DNA of 64,000 nt from Caenorhabditis elegans (taxonomy: Eukaryota; Nematoda; Chromadorea; Rhabditida; Rhabditidae): assembly GCF_000002985.6 (NCBI RefSeq), contig NC_003283.11, positions 18,601,501 through 18,665,500 on the forward strand. The letters are read 5' to 3'. How positions within the stretch are numbered: position 1 is the stretch's first letter; every line of letters starts with the position of its first letter. Shown piece by piece: positions 9,601 to 18,712 of this stretch. The notes under the pieces are model-generated. The model worked only from the letters and a program-made list of their open reading frames with translations. It had not been told where the DNA came from and did not search any database. Made by a program: the position numbers and the translations under genes.

Positions 9601-12444
9601 AAATGCAAAATTTCGAACGGTTTTAAATGTGAAAATGAGATTTTCAGACATTTCTAGAGGGAAAATTCATATTTTAAAATATATTTATTTCAATAAAAAC
9701 CCCCATATTTATTCCAGCGCCGAGCAACATCAAACGGCGGCTCAACAACCGAAGACAGCAGCGTCTACTCTGCAGACGAACGGAGCTCCCCTCCGTTAGC
9801 CGGTAATTCGACATGTTCTGTGTCCACGTCATCAGACAGTACACCCGACGAGTGTCCTTTGCATGGTTCGAGAAGCTTCTCGAAAATTTCTGCTCTAAAA
9901 ATTCAAAGTTCGCCCAGTCCGTCAAGCTCGTTTTCGCGGTTTTTATCGCTGCGGCGAACGGCGAAGCCCAGCTTGTTACAGGGGGCTTATACAAATCCGA
10001 ATGTTCGGAAAATGATTGATTATCACTATAATTGTAGTGATTAGGTGATCAAAGTGGTCAAAAAATTAAAAATTTCTCAAAACTTTTATTTGTATATCAG
10101 AAATATTATTTGTATTGCACGAATTTTATTTTTTATGTGCCGTATTTCCAAAAGCTTATATCTTGGTTAGTTGGGATTTTACCTGAAAACTTTCAATTAA
10201 CAAAATGCTTATTTTTTAATTTTCTACATTTTGGTAGTTGAAAATTTGTAAAAATATCAAAAATGAGCCGAAAAATGGCAAAGATCGACGGTATCTTGGT
10301 TAGTTTTAGACTTATTTAAAAATTGTCAACTGCTAGCATATTCCTTATAAAATTTTCTATATTTTGGTATTAGAAAAATTCGAAAAATCTATAAAATGAG
10401 TTTAAAAACGGTAAAATTAGCAATTTGATGTAGCATCTCTTTATCAGCTTATATCTTTTTTACTTTTGAAGTTATCAAAAAATTGTCAACTACCAAAATC
10501 TTTATCAGCTATTTTTCTATACTTTCCCAGTTAAAATTCTCTTAAAATTCTAAAAATAAACCGAGATATAAGGCTTAAAAGGAAATACGGTATATTTCTA
10601 TGTGTGTCCCGCTGTGCTTGTGTTTCGGGTCCGTCATTTCTATATTTTTGTGTTTTTATGTTTTTGTCTGTTCATACTTGTCCATGTCTCTGTCTTGATG
10701 TCCTATGTTGAAGAAAAATGAAATATTTGTGCATTTTAAACATTTTTTGAAATTTTTGTCCAACTGGCTCAGTGCGATTTTCGCCGACTGCCGAGCAGAA
10801 GACCGGGGTTCGAGTCCCCGCGGTGGATTAAATTTTTTTCAAGCTTGTTTTAGAGGAATTCTAACATTTTGAACTCGAATTTTAATATTTTGAAGCTGAA
10901 AAATATTTGCAAAATGTTCTAATTTGAGATTTCAAAAAAAAAAATTAAAATCATTTTTGTTGTTGTTCTTGTCATAATTTTCTGTCTATTTTTTAGTTCT
11001 TCACCTCTTTATCATAACTAATTTTACTAAAACAGGTACAAATGAGGACGTAGATCACCTGCCGCCAACATGCTCCTCATCTGACGATCATGACGTCATT
11101 TCTCCAGACTTTAGTGCAAAAAATCCGCTTTTAAGGTCTCGTAACGACTTTATGGGCGGTTCTGTGAGAAGTCCGAGGAGATATGGAAATGATCATGACG
11201 GGCATATTTATAGTAAGTTTTGGGGGGAAAAAATCGAATCTTCAGACAAAATTTCAAATTTGAAAAAAAAATTCCTAAATTTTTGCTCAATTTTTTTTGT
11301 TGCTCATTTTCCCCCATTTTCAGCATCTCCATTCCTGCCGCCACGTGTGCCCATCCGCAACTCCCCGATGACGTCATCACTCAGGTCCCGCCCACCGCCC
11401 CCGCCTTACAACCGCAGCCCCGCCCACAAAATTGAGCAAAATTCTTCGTTTTTTGAGCCAATTGCTCATTCGACACCAAATTCGTCAATTTTGGAGGAAA
11501 GAAGGGTTGTGGGGGAAGGAGAAAAAAGGGAACTAGTTAGAGATAAGGTAAGATAAGATTTTAGAGGAAAAATTGGGAAAAAATGGATTTTTGTGGGGGG
11601 TAAAGTGAAGAAATTTGCATTAGAAACTGCCTGAAACATAATCTTGAACTTTTTTGAAAATAATTAGGCTTAGGTCTAGGCCTAGGCTTAGGCTTAGGCT
11701 TAATCTCAGGCTTAGGCTTAGGCTTAGTCTCAGGTTTAGGCTTAGGCTTAGGCTTAGGTCTAGGCATAAGTTTAGGCTTAGGCGTAGACTTAGGGTTAGG
11801 CTTAGGCTTAGGCTTAGGCGTAGCCTCAGGCTTAGGCATGGACTTAGGCGTAGCCTCAGGCTTAGGCTTGAGCTTAGGCTTAGGCTTAGGCTTAGGCTTA
11901 GGATTAAGCTTAGGCTAAGGCTTAGGCTCAGACTTAGGCCCAGGCTCAGGCTCAGACTTAGGCTTAGACTTATGCTTAGGATTAAGCTTAGGATTAAGCT
12001 TAGGCTAAGGCTTAGACTTGAGCGAAGCTGGGGAGTTGAGAAAAAAAAAAAATTCCTATAAATTCCTAAAAATACAGATAAAGAATTGGGTCAAAAAATC
12101 GGCCGAAAAAAGACAAAAAATTTTAAAAAAATTTTAAAAGTTTGTCAGGGTTGGAGAATTGAACTTTCAGTTTTATTGAATTTAAATTGGCAAAAAAAAT
12201 TGTATTTTTAATTTTCTGAATTTTTCACTATTTCAGTAAAACCATTTATTTTTGCGAAACTTTCCAGAAAAAAATAACTTTAAACTTCTTCCCAACATTT
12301 TTCATTTTTCAGGAAGAACGCATCGACAAGACGCTCAGCTACTACGAAAATGTAAATTTACCCCAAAACCCTCCGGATTTGCCGGAAAATAGTGATCTGA
12401 AACCGAATGAATCGACAATTTGGCACGAATATGGATGTGTATAA
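617..12444 (+). CDS. grdn-1: Girdin/CCDC88-family coiled-coil protein (3' part; 5' end lies outside the window)
   Basis: Exons: 617-698, 776-869, 1331-1571, 1970-2220, 2275-2418, 3435-4352, 5537-5726, 5799-6095, 7807-7931, 7984-8290, 8732-8875, then 9718-9802, 11036-11212, 11324-11547, 12313-12444. All junctions are GT/AG and all phases match; 931 codons precede the alternative ends. The product is almost continuous heptad coiled coil. Near its end, [17 protein letters not shown] and [13 protein letters not shown] match the Girdin/Daple segment before the C-terminal tail. The long form ends EYGCV, like the Dishevelled-PDZ ligand of Daple (CCDC88C). Girdin-family proteins link Gα and Dishevelled signalling to actin and microtubules; C. 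elegans GRDN-1 acts in basal-body positioning and ciliogenesis (known family biology). The Hook-like N-terminus must lie upstream of position 1. Bases 1-616 look like intron. Polyadenylation signal AATAAA is at 12591-12596. Confidence 0.9.
1670..1925. repeat. Inverted repeat, left arm (grdn-1 intron 1572-1969)
   Basis: This stretch is the reverse complement, with few differences, of about 4480-4740. Shared landmarks are CTAACGATAATTTCAAAAGC (and its complement GCTTTTGAAATTATCGTTAG), the CAAATATTTTT stretch, and the GGGCGTGG/CCACGCCC blocks. The arms flank exons 1970-2220, 2275-2418 and 3435-4352. Confidence 0.8.
2585..3140. repeat. Dispersed GGGCGTGG-type repeat, copy 1
   Basis: Four blocks of the form CCACGCCC..AAAATGGGCGTGG separated by AT-rich spacers. 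The order of blocks and spacers (CCAAGAAAG-GGCGG, GTTACTTCTT, GCTGAACAGGCCACGCCC) is repeated at 4855-5220 in the same orientation. Related blocks occur at 1620-1920 and 19505-20160. It occupies the intron 2419-3434, which has no coding content of its own. Confidence 0.75.
4480..4740. repeat. Inverted repeat, right arm (grdn-1 intron 4353-5536)
   Basis: Reverse-complement partner of about 1670-1925, separated by about 2.6 kb. It carries the same CG-rich palindromic blocks (CCGCCCCCAAAATGGGCGTGG) and the same ordered AT-rich landmarks. Confidence 0.8.
4855..5220. repeat. Dispersed GGGCGTGG-type repeat, copy 2 (direct repeat of 2585-3140)
   Basis: Contains the same ordered landmarks as copy 1: GGGGCG..TAGTAGGCTCCGCC, CCTCTCAGAATGGGCGTGGC, GTTACTTCTT and GCTGAACAGGCCACGCCCC. 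It lies in the grdn-1 intron 4353-5536. Confidence 0.75.
6130..7795. repeat. Intronic satellite, roughly 30-bp degenerate unit
   Basis: Nearly the whole intron 6096-7806 consists of diverged tandem units of the type TTTTCCTATGTAAAAATGTC-TGAAATTTC. The reverse complement of the same unit fills 8995-9660 and 63045-63930. No coding content. Confidence 0.85.
8368..8630. repeat. Long palindromic foldback element in a grdn-1 intron
   Basis: The left arm (from CATCCGAACCGCC, with TATAATTTTCATACTTCC, then GAGTTACAG-CGTTTTTGC) pairs imperfectly with the right arm (GCAAAAACCGCCGTAACTC, AAAAGTATATTTTTG, CGGCGGTTTGGATG). The centre is CG-rich (GCGCAGAGAAAGCAGACGCG). About 260 bp in intron 8291-8731. This is a nonautonomous foldback type; no terminal duplication was identified with confidence. 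Confidence 0.7.
8995..9660. repeat. Intronic satellite, inverted orientation of 6130-7795
   Basis: Tandem diverged units of the type GACATTTTTACATAGGAAAT-TCAAAATTTC, the reverse complement of the 6130-7795 unit. It fills most of intron 8876-9717. Confidence 0.85.
9718..10044 (+). CDS. grdn-1: Alternative terminal exon of grdn-1 (short C-terminus)
   Basis: If the donor at 9803 (G|GTAATT) is not used, the exon starting at 9718 stays open to TAG at 10042-10044. It then encodes 108 residues: a Ser/Thr-rich tail (Cys-Ser-Val-Ser-Thr-Ser-Ser-Asp) ending [16 protein letters not shown]. This form lacks the EYGCV PDZ ligand of the long form. The donor at 9803 joins in frame to 11036, so both outcomes are possible. 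Which form dominates cannot be read from the sequence. Confidence 0.65.
   Translation, partial: RRATSNGGSTTEDSSVYSADERSSPPLAGNSTCSVSTSSDSTPDECPLHGSRSFSKISALKIQSSPSPSSSFSRFLSLRRTAKPSLLQGAYTNPNVRKMIDYHYNCSD
10759..10828 (+). pseudogene. tRNA-like sequence in grdn-1 intron
   Basis: A-box-like TGGCTCAGTGC and a perfect T-arm (CGGGG-TTCGAGT-CCCCG). The 7-bp acceptor stem TCCAACT/CGGTGGA has two mismatches, and the D and anticodon arms do not fold in the standard way. It is probably a tRNA pseudogene or tRNA-derived repeat, not a working tRNA. Confidence 0.55.
11663..12018 (+). repeat. Telomere-like (TTAGGC)n array in grdn-1 intron
   Basis: About 355 bp of degenerate TTAGGC units, the nematode telomere repeat, with frequent single changes (TTAGAC, TCAGGC, TTAGGT). 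It lies in intron 11548-12312 with TTAGGC on the coding strand. Confidence 0.9.
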
Positions 12445-13800
12445 TTTCTGTTTTTTTTTGAATTTTTTTCTCATAGAAGAGCTATTTATATGTATTGTAA
12501 AGCCGGTTTTAACGATTTTTAATGGTTTTTTTTTTTGAAAAATTTTTTCACCTCATTTTATGATTTTGTGCTCATTACAGTTATGTTTTTAATAAAATAT
12601 TCAAATGTTTGAATAATTTTTTTTGTAATTGATTGTACGAAAATAGCAATAAAACTGGAAAAAAATTAAATTAAAGCTTCAATTTTGACTAAACTTCCAA
12701 TTTTTTTTAATTTTTAGTCTCGCCACGAAAATTCTGCAGTAACCCTCTCAATTTTATGATAACACCTAAAAATTTGATAATTTTGAATTCAGCTAGCTTA
12801 GAGCTTTGATTTAAGTATAATCATGACCAGGTTTGGAGCATTTTGAGATTTTCTCATTTGCTGCTCCTTTAAATTTAAATTTTCGCTGCGAGATCCGAAA
12901 ATTTTAAATCTAATGGATTATAGGCATTATTATACATTTTGAAATTGGAAAAACATGGAAAATGCAAATTTTCATATAAAAATGAGTTTTTCGGAAAAAA
13001 ATTGAAAAAAAAAATTTTTTGAAAAAAAGTCAAAAAATTTTTTTTTTGACAACAAACCAAAAATGGTTAATTTTTGCTGTCTAGTGTGTTTCAATGTACT
13101 CCGACACGTCCAAAAGACCAGTTTTCCCGTCTATTTGTCATCATACTATGCCGTCTGCGTATCCATAGTTCCCGTTGGCCCATGCATGCTGATTCCAACC
13201 GTCTGCGTCTCTAGCCCCTCGTACACTATTTCCTCGAATTTTATTAGAATGGCAGACAACCAGGTGTACAACGTACTAGGCGTGTAGTTCTGGTGAACTT
13301 GTGATTTTTTATCGATTTTTTTTGGGTTTTCCAGGTGGAAAACTTGTTTTTTTTTAAATTTGCGAGCTTCATGTATTTTTGAGCACTATTTTCTGTAGAA
13401 TTTTTCATTTGAAAGCATCATTTTCATTTTTCCAACATTTTTTCTTTTTCTTCAAATTCTTTTTTCCAACATTTTTTTATTTTCATTTTTCTTGTATTTG
13501 TGACAAATATATATAAGAAATTACTACTTTTTTCAATGAAAAATTCGTTTTTGAATGAAAAAATCCTTAAAATGGATTTTTGAAACTTCAAAATGTTTAA
13601 AAATTTTCAATTTCTTTCAAATTTGTGATGTTATAAATTTTTACAATTTTTTTGAAACTCCAAAATTTACAAATTTGCAAAAAATTTCATTTTTTCCGAA
13701 TTTTCCGAGCTTCCGAAATCCATATTTTTGAAATACTTTTTGAAAAAAATTCAAATTTTTAGAAATTCGAATTTTTTAAGAAGGCTTAATGCCCAAAAAA
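12445..13800. other. Intergenic region after grdn-1, with an unexplained less-AT-rich island
   Basis: AATAAA signals for grdn-1 are at 12591 and 12647. Most of the rest is AT-rich with no gene. At about 13060-13290 the composition changes to unique, less AT-rich sequence with an open 74-codon frame (13063-13287). It has no recognisable domain or splice context. I do not call it a gene. Confidence 0.5.
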
Positions 13801-13825
13801 AGTTTAGGCCTAAGCCTAAGCCTAA

Positions 13826-14774
13826 CAAGGGAAGTCTTTGAGGGGGTCCGTAGATTTGGGGTTCTCATGCTAAAATTCCTACAGAAGAGTGTTAGTTATG
13901 ATCTCTCCAAAAAATTTAGCTGCCCCGGTCAAGTTTCAGCAAAGTTATGACGTTTTGAAATTTCAGTTAAAAACACCATTGAAATCCACTGTCTTACCAT
14001 GCAATCCACGCAAATCTCAGCCTGCGTGACCACCGAAAATGTGACACCCACCACATTGAGTTGAAAAATGTCTTCGGTGGCCGAGTTGGGAGTGCGCGCG
14101 TCTGATAAGATTTAAGCTTTGGTTCGATACCTTCTATTTTTGAAATATTTTTGTAAGTTGAATAAAGTTGTAAAACAACTCATTCAAACATTTTTGCGCA
14201 TTTTTAAAGTGATTTTATTCTTATTCGGGAACCTAGAATCATTGTCCGCACTTTTTGGAAATTTTTATTTTTTTCATTTTTGCTCAAAATTTCTTAATCA
14301 ACTCCAAGCAAAAAAATCAAAAAATTTCATTTTTCTAAACAATTATGAAATTGCTATGCTGTTGTTTAGAAATGTATGAAACGTACATTACACAAGTTTT
14401 AACTCTCTATTCGCAAGTAAACCGTCGAAATGATCTACATCTCACGAACTTTGTGCAAAATATTTAACCAACTTTGAAGTTGCATAACTTCGTTGAGATA
14501 AATTATTTTGAAATATGATCAACTAACAAAATGTTTGTTGAATAACAGTAAACAAAGTTTTAGTTATAAACTTTTTGATACCTTCAGCCACCAAAAAGTT
14601 GTGACCGTTTTCCAAAACACAATGTTAATAGAAAAACTAGCCAAATGCCAACCTTGTTTTCTTCTTTGTAGCTGGTATCAAAAAGTTTATAACTATATAT
14701 ATAACTAACACTCTTCTGTAGGAATTTTAGCATGAGAACCCCAAATCTACGGACCCCCTCAAAGACTTCCCTTG
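13826..14774. mobile_element. 949-bp inverted-repeat transposon (nonautonomous), TAA target duplication
   Basis: The first 74 bp (CAAGGGAAGTCTTTGAGGGG...) and the last 74 bp (14701-14774) are perfect reverse complements. TAA flanks both ends (13823-13825 and 14775-14777). A 3-bp TAA duplication fits PIF/Harbinger-like elements (known family trait). No transposase frame is present. Inside are a nested 21-bp inverted repeat (14562-14582 / 14673-14693) and a tRNA-like stretch at 14071-14140. It is inserted in a GCCTAA telomere-like array. Confidence 0.85.
14071..14140 (+). pseudogene. tRNA-like sequence inside the transposon
   Basis: A-box-like GGTGGCCGAGTTGGGAGTGC and B-box-like GGTTCGATACC at tRNA spacing, resembling Leu/Ser tRNAs. 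No matching acceptor stem, so it is probably tRNA-derived sequence. Confidence 0.45.
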
Positions 14775-14940
14775 TAAGCATAAGCCTAAGCCTATACCTA
14801 AGACTAAGCCTAAGCCTAATCCTAAGCCTAACCCTAAGTTTAAGAATTAGCCGACGTCTAAGCCTAAGCCTAAGCCTAAATCTAGGTCTAAGCCTTAGCC
14901 TAAGCCTAAACCTAAACCTAAACCTAAGCCTGAAGCCTAA
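14775..14940 (-). repeat. Telomere-like (GCCTAA)n array split by the transposon
   Basis: Degenerate GCCTAA units continue the short stretch at 13803-13825 on the other side of the transposon, in the same orientation. The element therefore appears to have inserted within one array. Confidence 0.85.
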
Positions 14941-15108
14941 GCCAAAAATTCCAAGTTTTTTGAATTTTTCAAATTTTTGGAAATTTCTAATTTTTGGAGA
15001 AATTCAACTAAATAATTTTTTTTAACTTTTACAAGCTTCAGTTTTTACTCAATTTGTACCTTATTTATTGCCTTATTTTCAACGAATTTTAGTTTTTCAG
15101 CAAAAAAA

Positions 15109-18100
15109 ATGTCTGCTGGACGAGGCGAGAAGCCGCCGTGCAGTATTTGTGGAGAAGTTGGTAATGGTGTGCATTTTGGAGCAGAAGCCTGTCGGTAAGC
15201 TGCTGCCAAATTTTCAAAGATTTCAGCCGAAAAAACGTGCATTTTTTTTTCAAAAATTTCAATAATTTTCAGAGCCTGCGCAGCATTTTTCCGCCGTTCA
15301 GTTGCCCTCAACAAATTGTACAGATGCCGTGGAGATGGAAATTGTGATATTCTTTCAAGTAGGCCGTTTTCCGTGAAAACTATCGATTTTTAGCCAAAAT
15401 TTCAGCTATCAGATGCATGTGCCGAGCTTGTCGATTTGCAAAATGTATGGCAGTTGGGATGAAGCGAGAAGGTGAGTTTTAAGCCAATTTCTGAAATTTT
15501 CACCAAAAAATTGTTTAGAAAATTAGAAAAAGTAATCTAAAATTCGAAAATTATTCCTAAAAAATCGAAAAATTTGAATTGCAACAGCTTGTGTAGATTT
15601 ACGGGAGTCTGTGTAATTTACGGAAATTTTTGTAAATTTACGGGAGTGTTTTGTAGATTTACGAAAGCTTTCATAAACTTACGGAAGCTTGTGTAGATTT
15701 ACAGAAATGTTTCCTGTAGATTTACGGAAGCTGGTGTAGATTTACGGATGCTTGTGTAGATATGGGATAATTTTTCTTATATTTATAATCTAATTTTATT
15801 TTTTCAGCCGTTCAAAAATACCGTGACGCTTACGGAAAACGTGGCTCTGACGTCGAATCGCCGGGCAGCTCATCAGTTTCACTTCCGAATCAAGGCGACG
15901 GATTTGGCCCTCCTGGTGGTTTCAACCCGAATTCCACGTTCGACAGTGTCGAGGAATGCGGAATGCCAATTTTGACCATGTTGAGCCAGAATTACGAAAA
16001 ACTGCAAAGTGTCCGCCGCGTCGTACATCACGATCAGGGCAGCAGTGTGTTTCAGGTACAGTTATCTGAAAAAAAAAATGAAAAAATTTGGAGTTTTTCA
16101 TGTGAATTTGTACATAAGCTTGTGTAGATTTAGGGAGTTTTTCGTGTAGGTTTACGTGAGTTATTGTAGATTTACGGGAGCTTTTAGTGTAGATTTACGA
16201 GAGTTGGTGTGGATTTACGAGAGTTTTTAGTGTAGGTTTACAGGTGTCAGTGTAGATTTACGGGAGTTTTTATGTAGGTTTACGAGAGTTAGTGAAGATT
16301 TACGAGAGTATTTAATGTAGGTTTACAGGAGTCAGTGTAGATTTATGGGGGCTTTTGATGTATAGTTACGAAAGTTAGTGTAGATTTACGGAATCTTCTG
16401 ATGTGAATATACGAGAGTTCGTGTAACTTTACGGGAACTTTTAATGTGGATTTACGAGCGTTTTTAGTGTAGATTTACGAGAGTTTTCAGTGCAGATTTT
16501 TTACAGCAGTCCGTGTAGATTTACGTGAGTCAGTGTAGATTTACGGAGCCGTTGATGTAGATTTACAAAAGTTCATGTAGATTTACAGGAGTTTTTGATG
16601 TAGATTTACTGAGCTACGTAAAATTCAATTTTTTTTTTCCAGATGCGAACCCCAAAAGCGGTGAGCTACAAAGAGGCGAATATTGTCAGCTCGAAGGAAT
16701 GTGATCTGGTGGCCGACTGGATTCTCAACTCGTACCCCGGATTCGCAGATTTACACAAAGATCAGAAAGTAGGCCGGAAAGCCTGAAATTTCAGTTTTAT
16801 CGAAAGAATTCAATATTTTCAGATAATTTTGTTCCGCAATTTTTTCTTGCCATTCGTGATTCTCCAGGGCGGTCATTTTGCGTGTATTCATAGTAAGTTT
16901 TTGGTTTTTTTTTGTTGAAAATTTGAAAACTGTTTTTCAATTTACAATTTCAGACCGTAGTGACGTCATAATTCTAGCGTCAGGTGACTACATCGACTGC
17001 TCGCACCCGGAGACGTTCTACTACGACCCAGACGGCCGCCAGCTCATGTCTTCAGAGGATGCAGTCAGAATGTTTGCATCGAGTTTCAGTATTTACCGGC
17101 GAAATGTCACAGATCCGATGCTCCGGGATAATGTGGACAGTTTTGAGTTTTTCGCGCTTTGCTCATTGGTTTTATTTGATACTGGTAACGTTTTTTTTTT
17201 TGGGATAAGTTTAGCTGATAATAAGTATTTTAGGCCTGGAAGGACAATCTGAGGAGTGTATTCGGGTCTCGCGACGAATTCGAGAGGCGATTCAGCGAGA
17301 GATACTGTACCACTATCGGAATGTGAGACATATTGAGGACCCGTCGATGAGGCTGGCGAATTTACTGTCTTTGTTGCCAGCGTTGCAGGTGAGTTTTGAA
17401 ATTGTAAAGGAAAAAAAAATCTAAGCGGCCACAAAAAATTTCAGACCTGTAGCACAAATGTGAGCAAAGTTACGCGTCTTCAAAGTTTTCACCATGCGTC
17501 GCGTGTCGCGTCGCGGTCGACGTTGGAACTTTGAAAAGCTGTAACTTTGCTCAAAATGGTCGTAGAGCTATGAAATTTTGGGTGTATGTTTTTGAAATGA
17601 GCATTGACCTTTGGCAAAATTTTTGTGCCTTGACGCATTTCTAGTGCTTTGACGCAATTCTAGTGCCTTGACGCATTTCTAGTGCCTTGGCGCAATTCTT
17701 GTGCCTTGACTCAATTATAGTGTCTTGACGCATTTCTAGTGCCTTGGCGCAATTCTTGTGCCTTGACGCAATTATAGTGTATTGACGCAATTCTAGTGCC
17801 TTGACGCATTTCTAGTGCCTTGACGCATTTCTAGTGCCTTGACGCAATTCTAGTGCCTTGACGCAATTCTTGTGCCTTTACGCATTTCTAGTGTCTTGAC
17901 GCAATTCTTGTGCCTTGACGCATTTCTAGTGCCTTGACGCAATTCTTGTGCCTTGGCGCAATTCTAGTGACTGGACGCAATTCTAGTGCCTTGACGCAAT
18001 TCTAGTGCCTTGACGCATTTCTAGTGCCTTGACGCATTTCTAGTGCCTTGACGCATTTCTTGTGCCTTGGCGCAATTCTAGTGCCTTGACGCAGTTCTAG

Positions 18101-18543
18101 TGCCTTGACGCATTTCTAGTGCCTTGACGCAATTCTTGTGCCTTGGCGCAATTCTAGTGCCTTGACGCAGTTCTAGTGCCTTGACGCAATTCTTGTGCTT
18201 TGGCCCAATTCTAGTGCCTTGACGCAGTTCTAGTGCCTTGACTCTATGCCTTGACGCAATTCTAGTTGCCAAACGCGTTAAAATTTACGGATTTCCCTAC
18301 GGAATTTTCAAATTGAGAAGCTTCGAAGCTTGTGCAAAAAGTCTTTTGATCGGAACATTCCACTGCGCTATACGGGCAAAATTCTCAAAAACTACCAAAA
18401 ATGCTCAAAATTGTGCAAATTTCAGTTCAATCTGTTTTCAGAGAGCCACCCGCCGATTCCAGGAAGACGTAGAAATTTCACACGTCTTCAATGTCTACTC
18501 AGTGGACGCGAAGTTCTACGAAATGTGTAATGGCCGATTCTAA
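15109..18543 (+). CDS. Nuclear hormone receptor (nematode supnr type), 389 aa
   Basis: Exons: 15109-15194, 15273-15358, 15406-15471, 15808-16055, 16643-16768, 16823-16892, 16954-17184, 17234-17388, 18442-18543 (390 codons with stop). The DNA-binding domain occupies residues about 10-80: CSICG, the P-box region CRACAAFFRR, then CRGDGNC and CMCRACRFAKCMAVGM, i.e. two C4 zinc fingers with the CxACAAFFRR P-box typical of the expanded nematode HNF4-derived receptors. A Ser/Gly/Pro hinge follows, then a ligand-binding domain of roughly 240 residues (ILFRNFFLPF, FEFFALCSLVLFD, NLLSLLPALQ). It should act in the nucleus as a ligand-regulated transcription factor; ligand and targets are unknown. TTTTTCAG just before the ATG (ending 15100) fits a trans-splice acceptor. 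Introns 3, 4 and 8 are filled by short tandem repeats. I do not know its nhr number. Confidence 0.9.
15590..15775 (+). repeat. Short tandem repeat, unit about GTGTAGATTTACGGGAGTTT
   Basis: Diverged about 20-25-bp units (GTGTAGATTTACGG + spacer) in the nuclear receptor intron 15472-15807. The same family fills the next intron. Confidence 0.8.
16100..16615 (+). repeat. Short tandem repeat, same family as 15590-15775
   Basis: About 20 diverged copies of GTGTAGATTTACG(G/A)GAGTTTTT-like units in intron 16056-16642, in the same orientation as the array before exon 4. Confidence 0.8.
17630..18262 (+). repeat. 19-bp minisatellite in the last nuclear receptor intron
   Basis: About 33 head-to-tail copies of a 19-bp unit, TTGACGCAATTCTAGTGCC, with A/T alternation (GCATTTC versus GCAATTC, CTAGTG versus CTTGTG). 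It lies in intron 17389-18441. Because 19 is not a multiple of 3 it opens a spurious antisense frame. Confidence 0.9.
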
Positions 18544-18712
18544 TACAGTACTACCTACAGAAAAAAAATGCCAAGAATTTTTTTAAATTGTATATAATCC
18601 TGAAAAAAAAGTCAAAAAATGTGCCTGAAACTGTGATCAAAATCTAGTTTTTTATTGTTGTAGAAATTAACTTTGTGATTTGATTTGATTTGTTTTTTTT
18701 TTTGCAAATATT

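Noticed and set aside
10759..10828. Functional tRNA gene
   Set aside because: T arm is perfect, but the acceptor stem has two mismatches and the D and anticodon arms do not fold canonically; kept as tRNA-like only.
11561..12061. Arg-Leu and Pro-Lys repeat frames
   Set aside because: Artefacts of TTAGGC repeats, whose 6-bp unit keeps frames open. The same applies to 14732-15025, 36611-36884 and 38214-38468.
17630..18262. CRISPR-like regular repeat array
   Set aside because: Units are contiguous 19-bp repeats without unique spacers; the genome is eukaryotic.
18078..18272. Minus-strand 64-codon frame with RQGTRI repeats
   Set aside because: Product of the 19-bp minisatellite.
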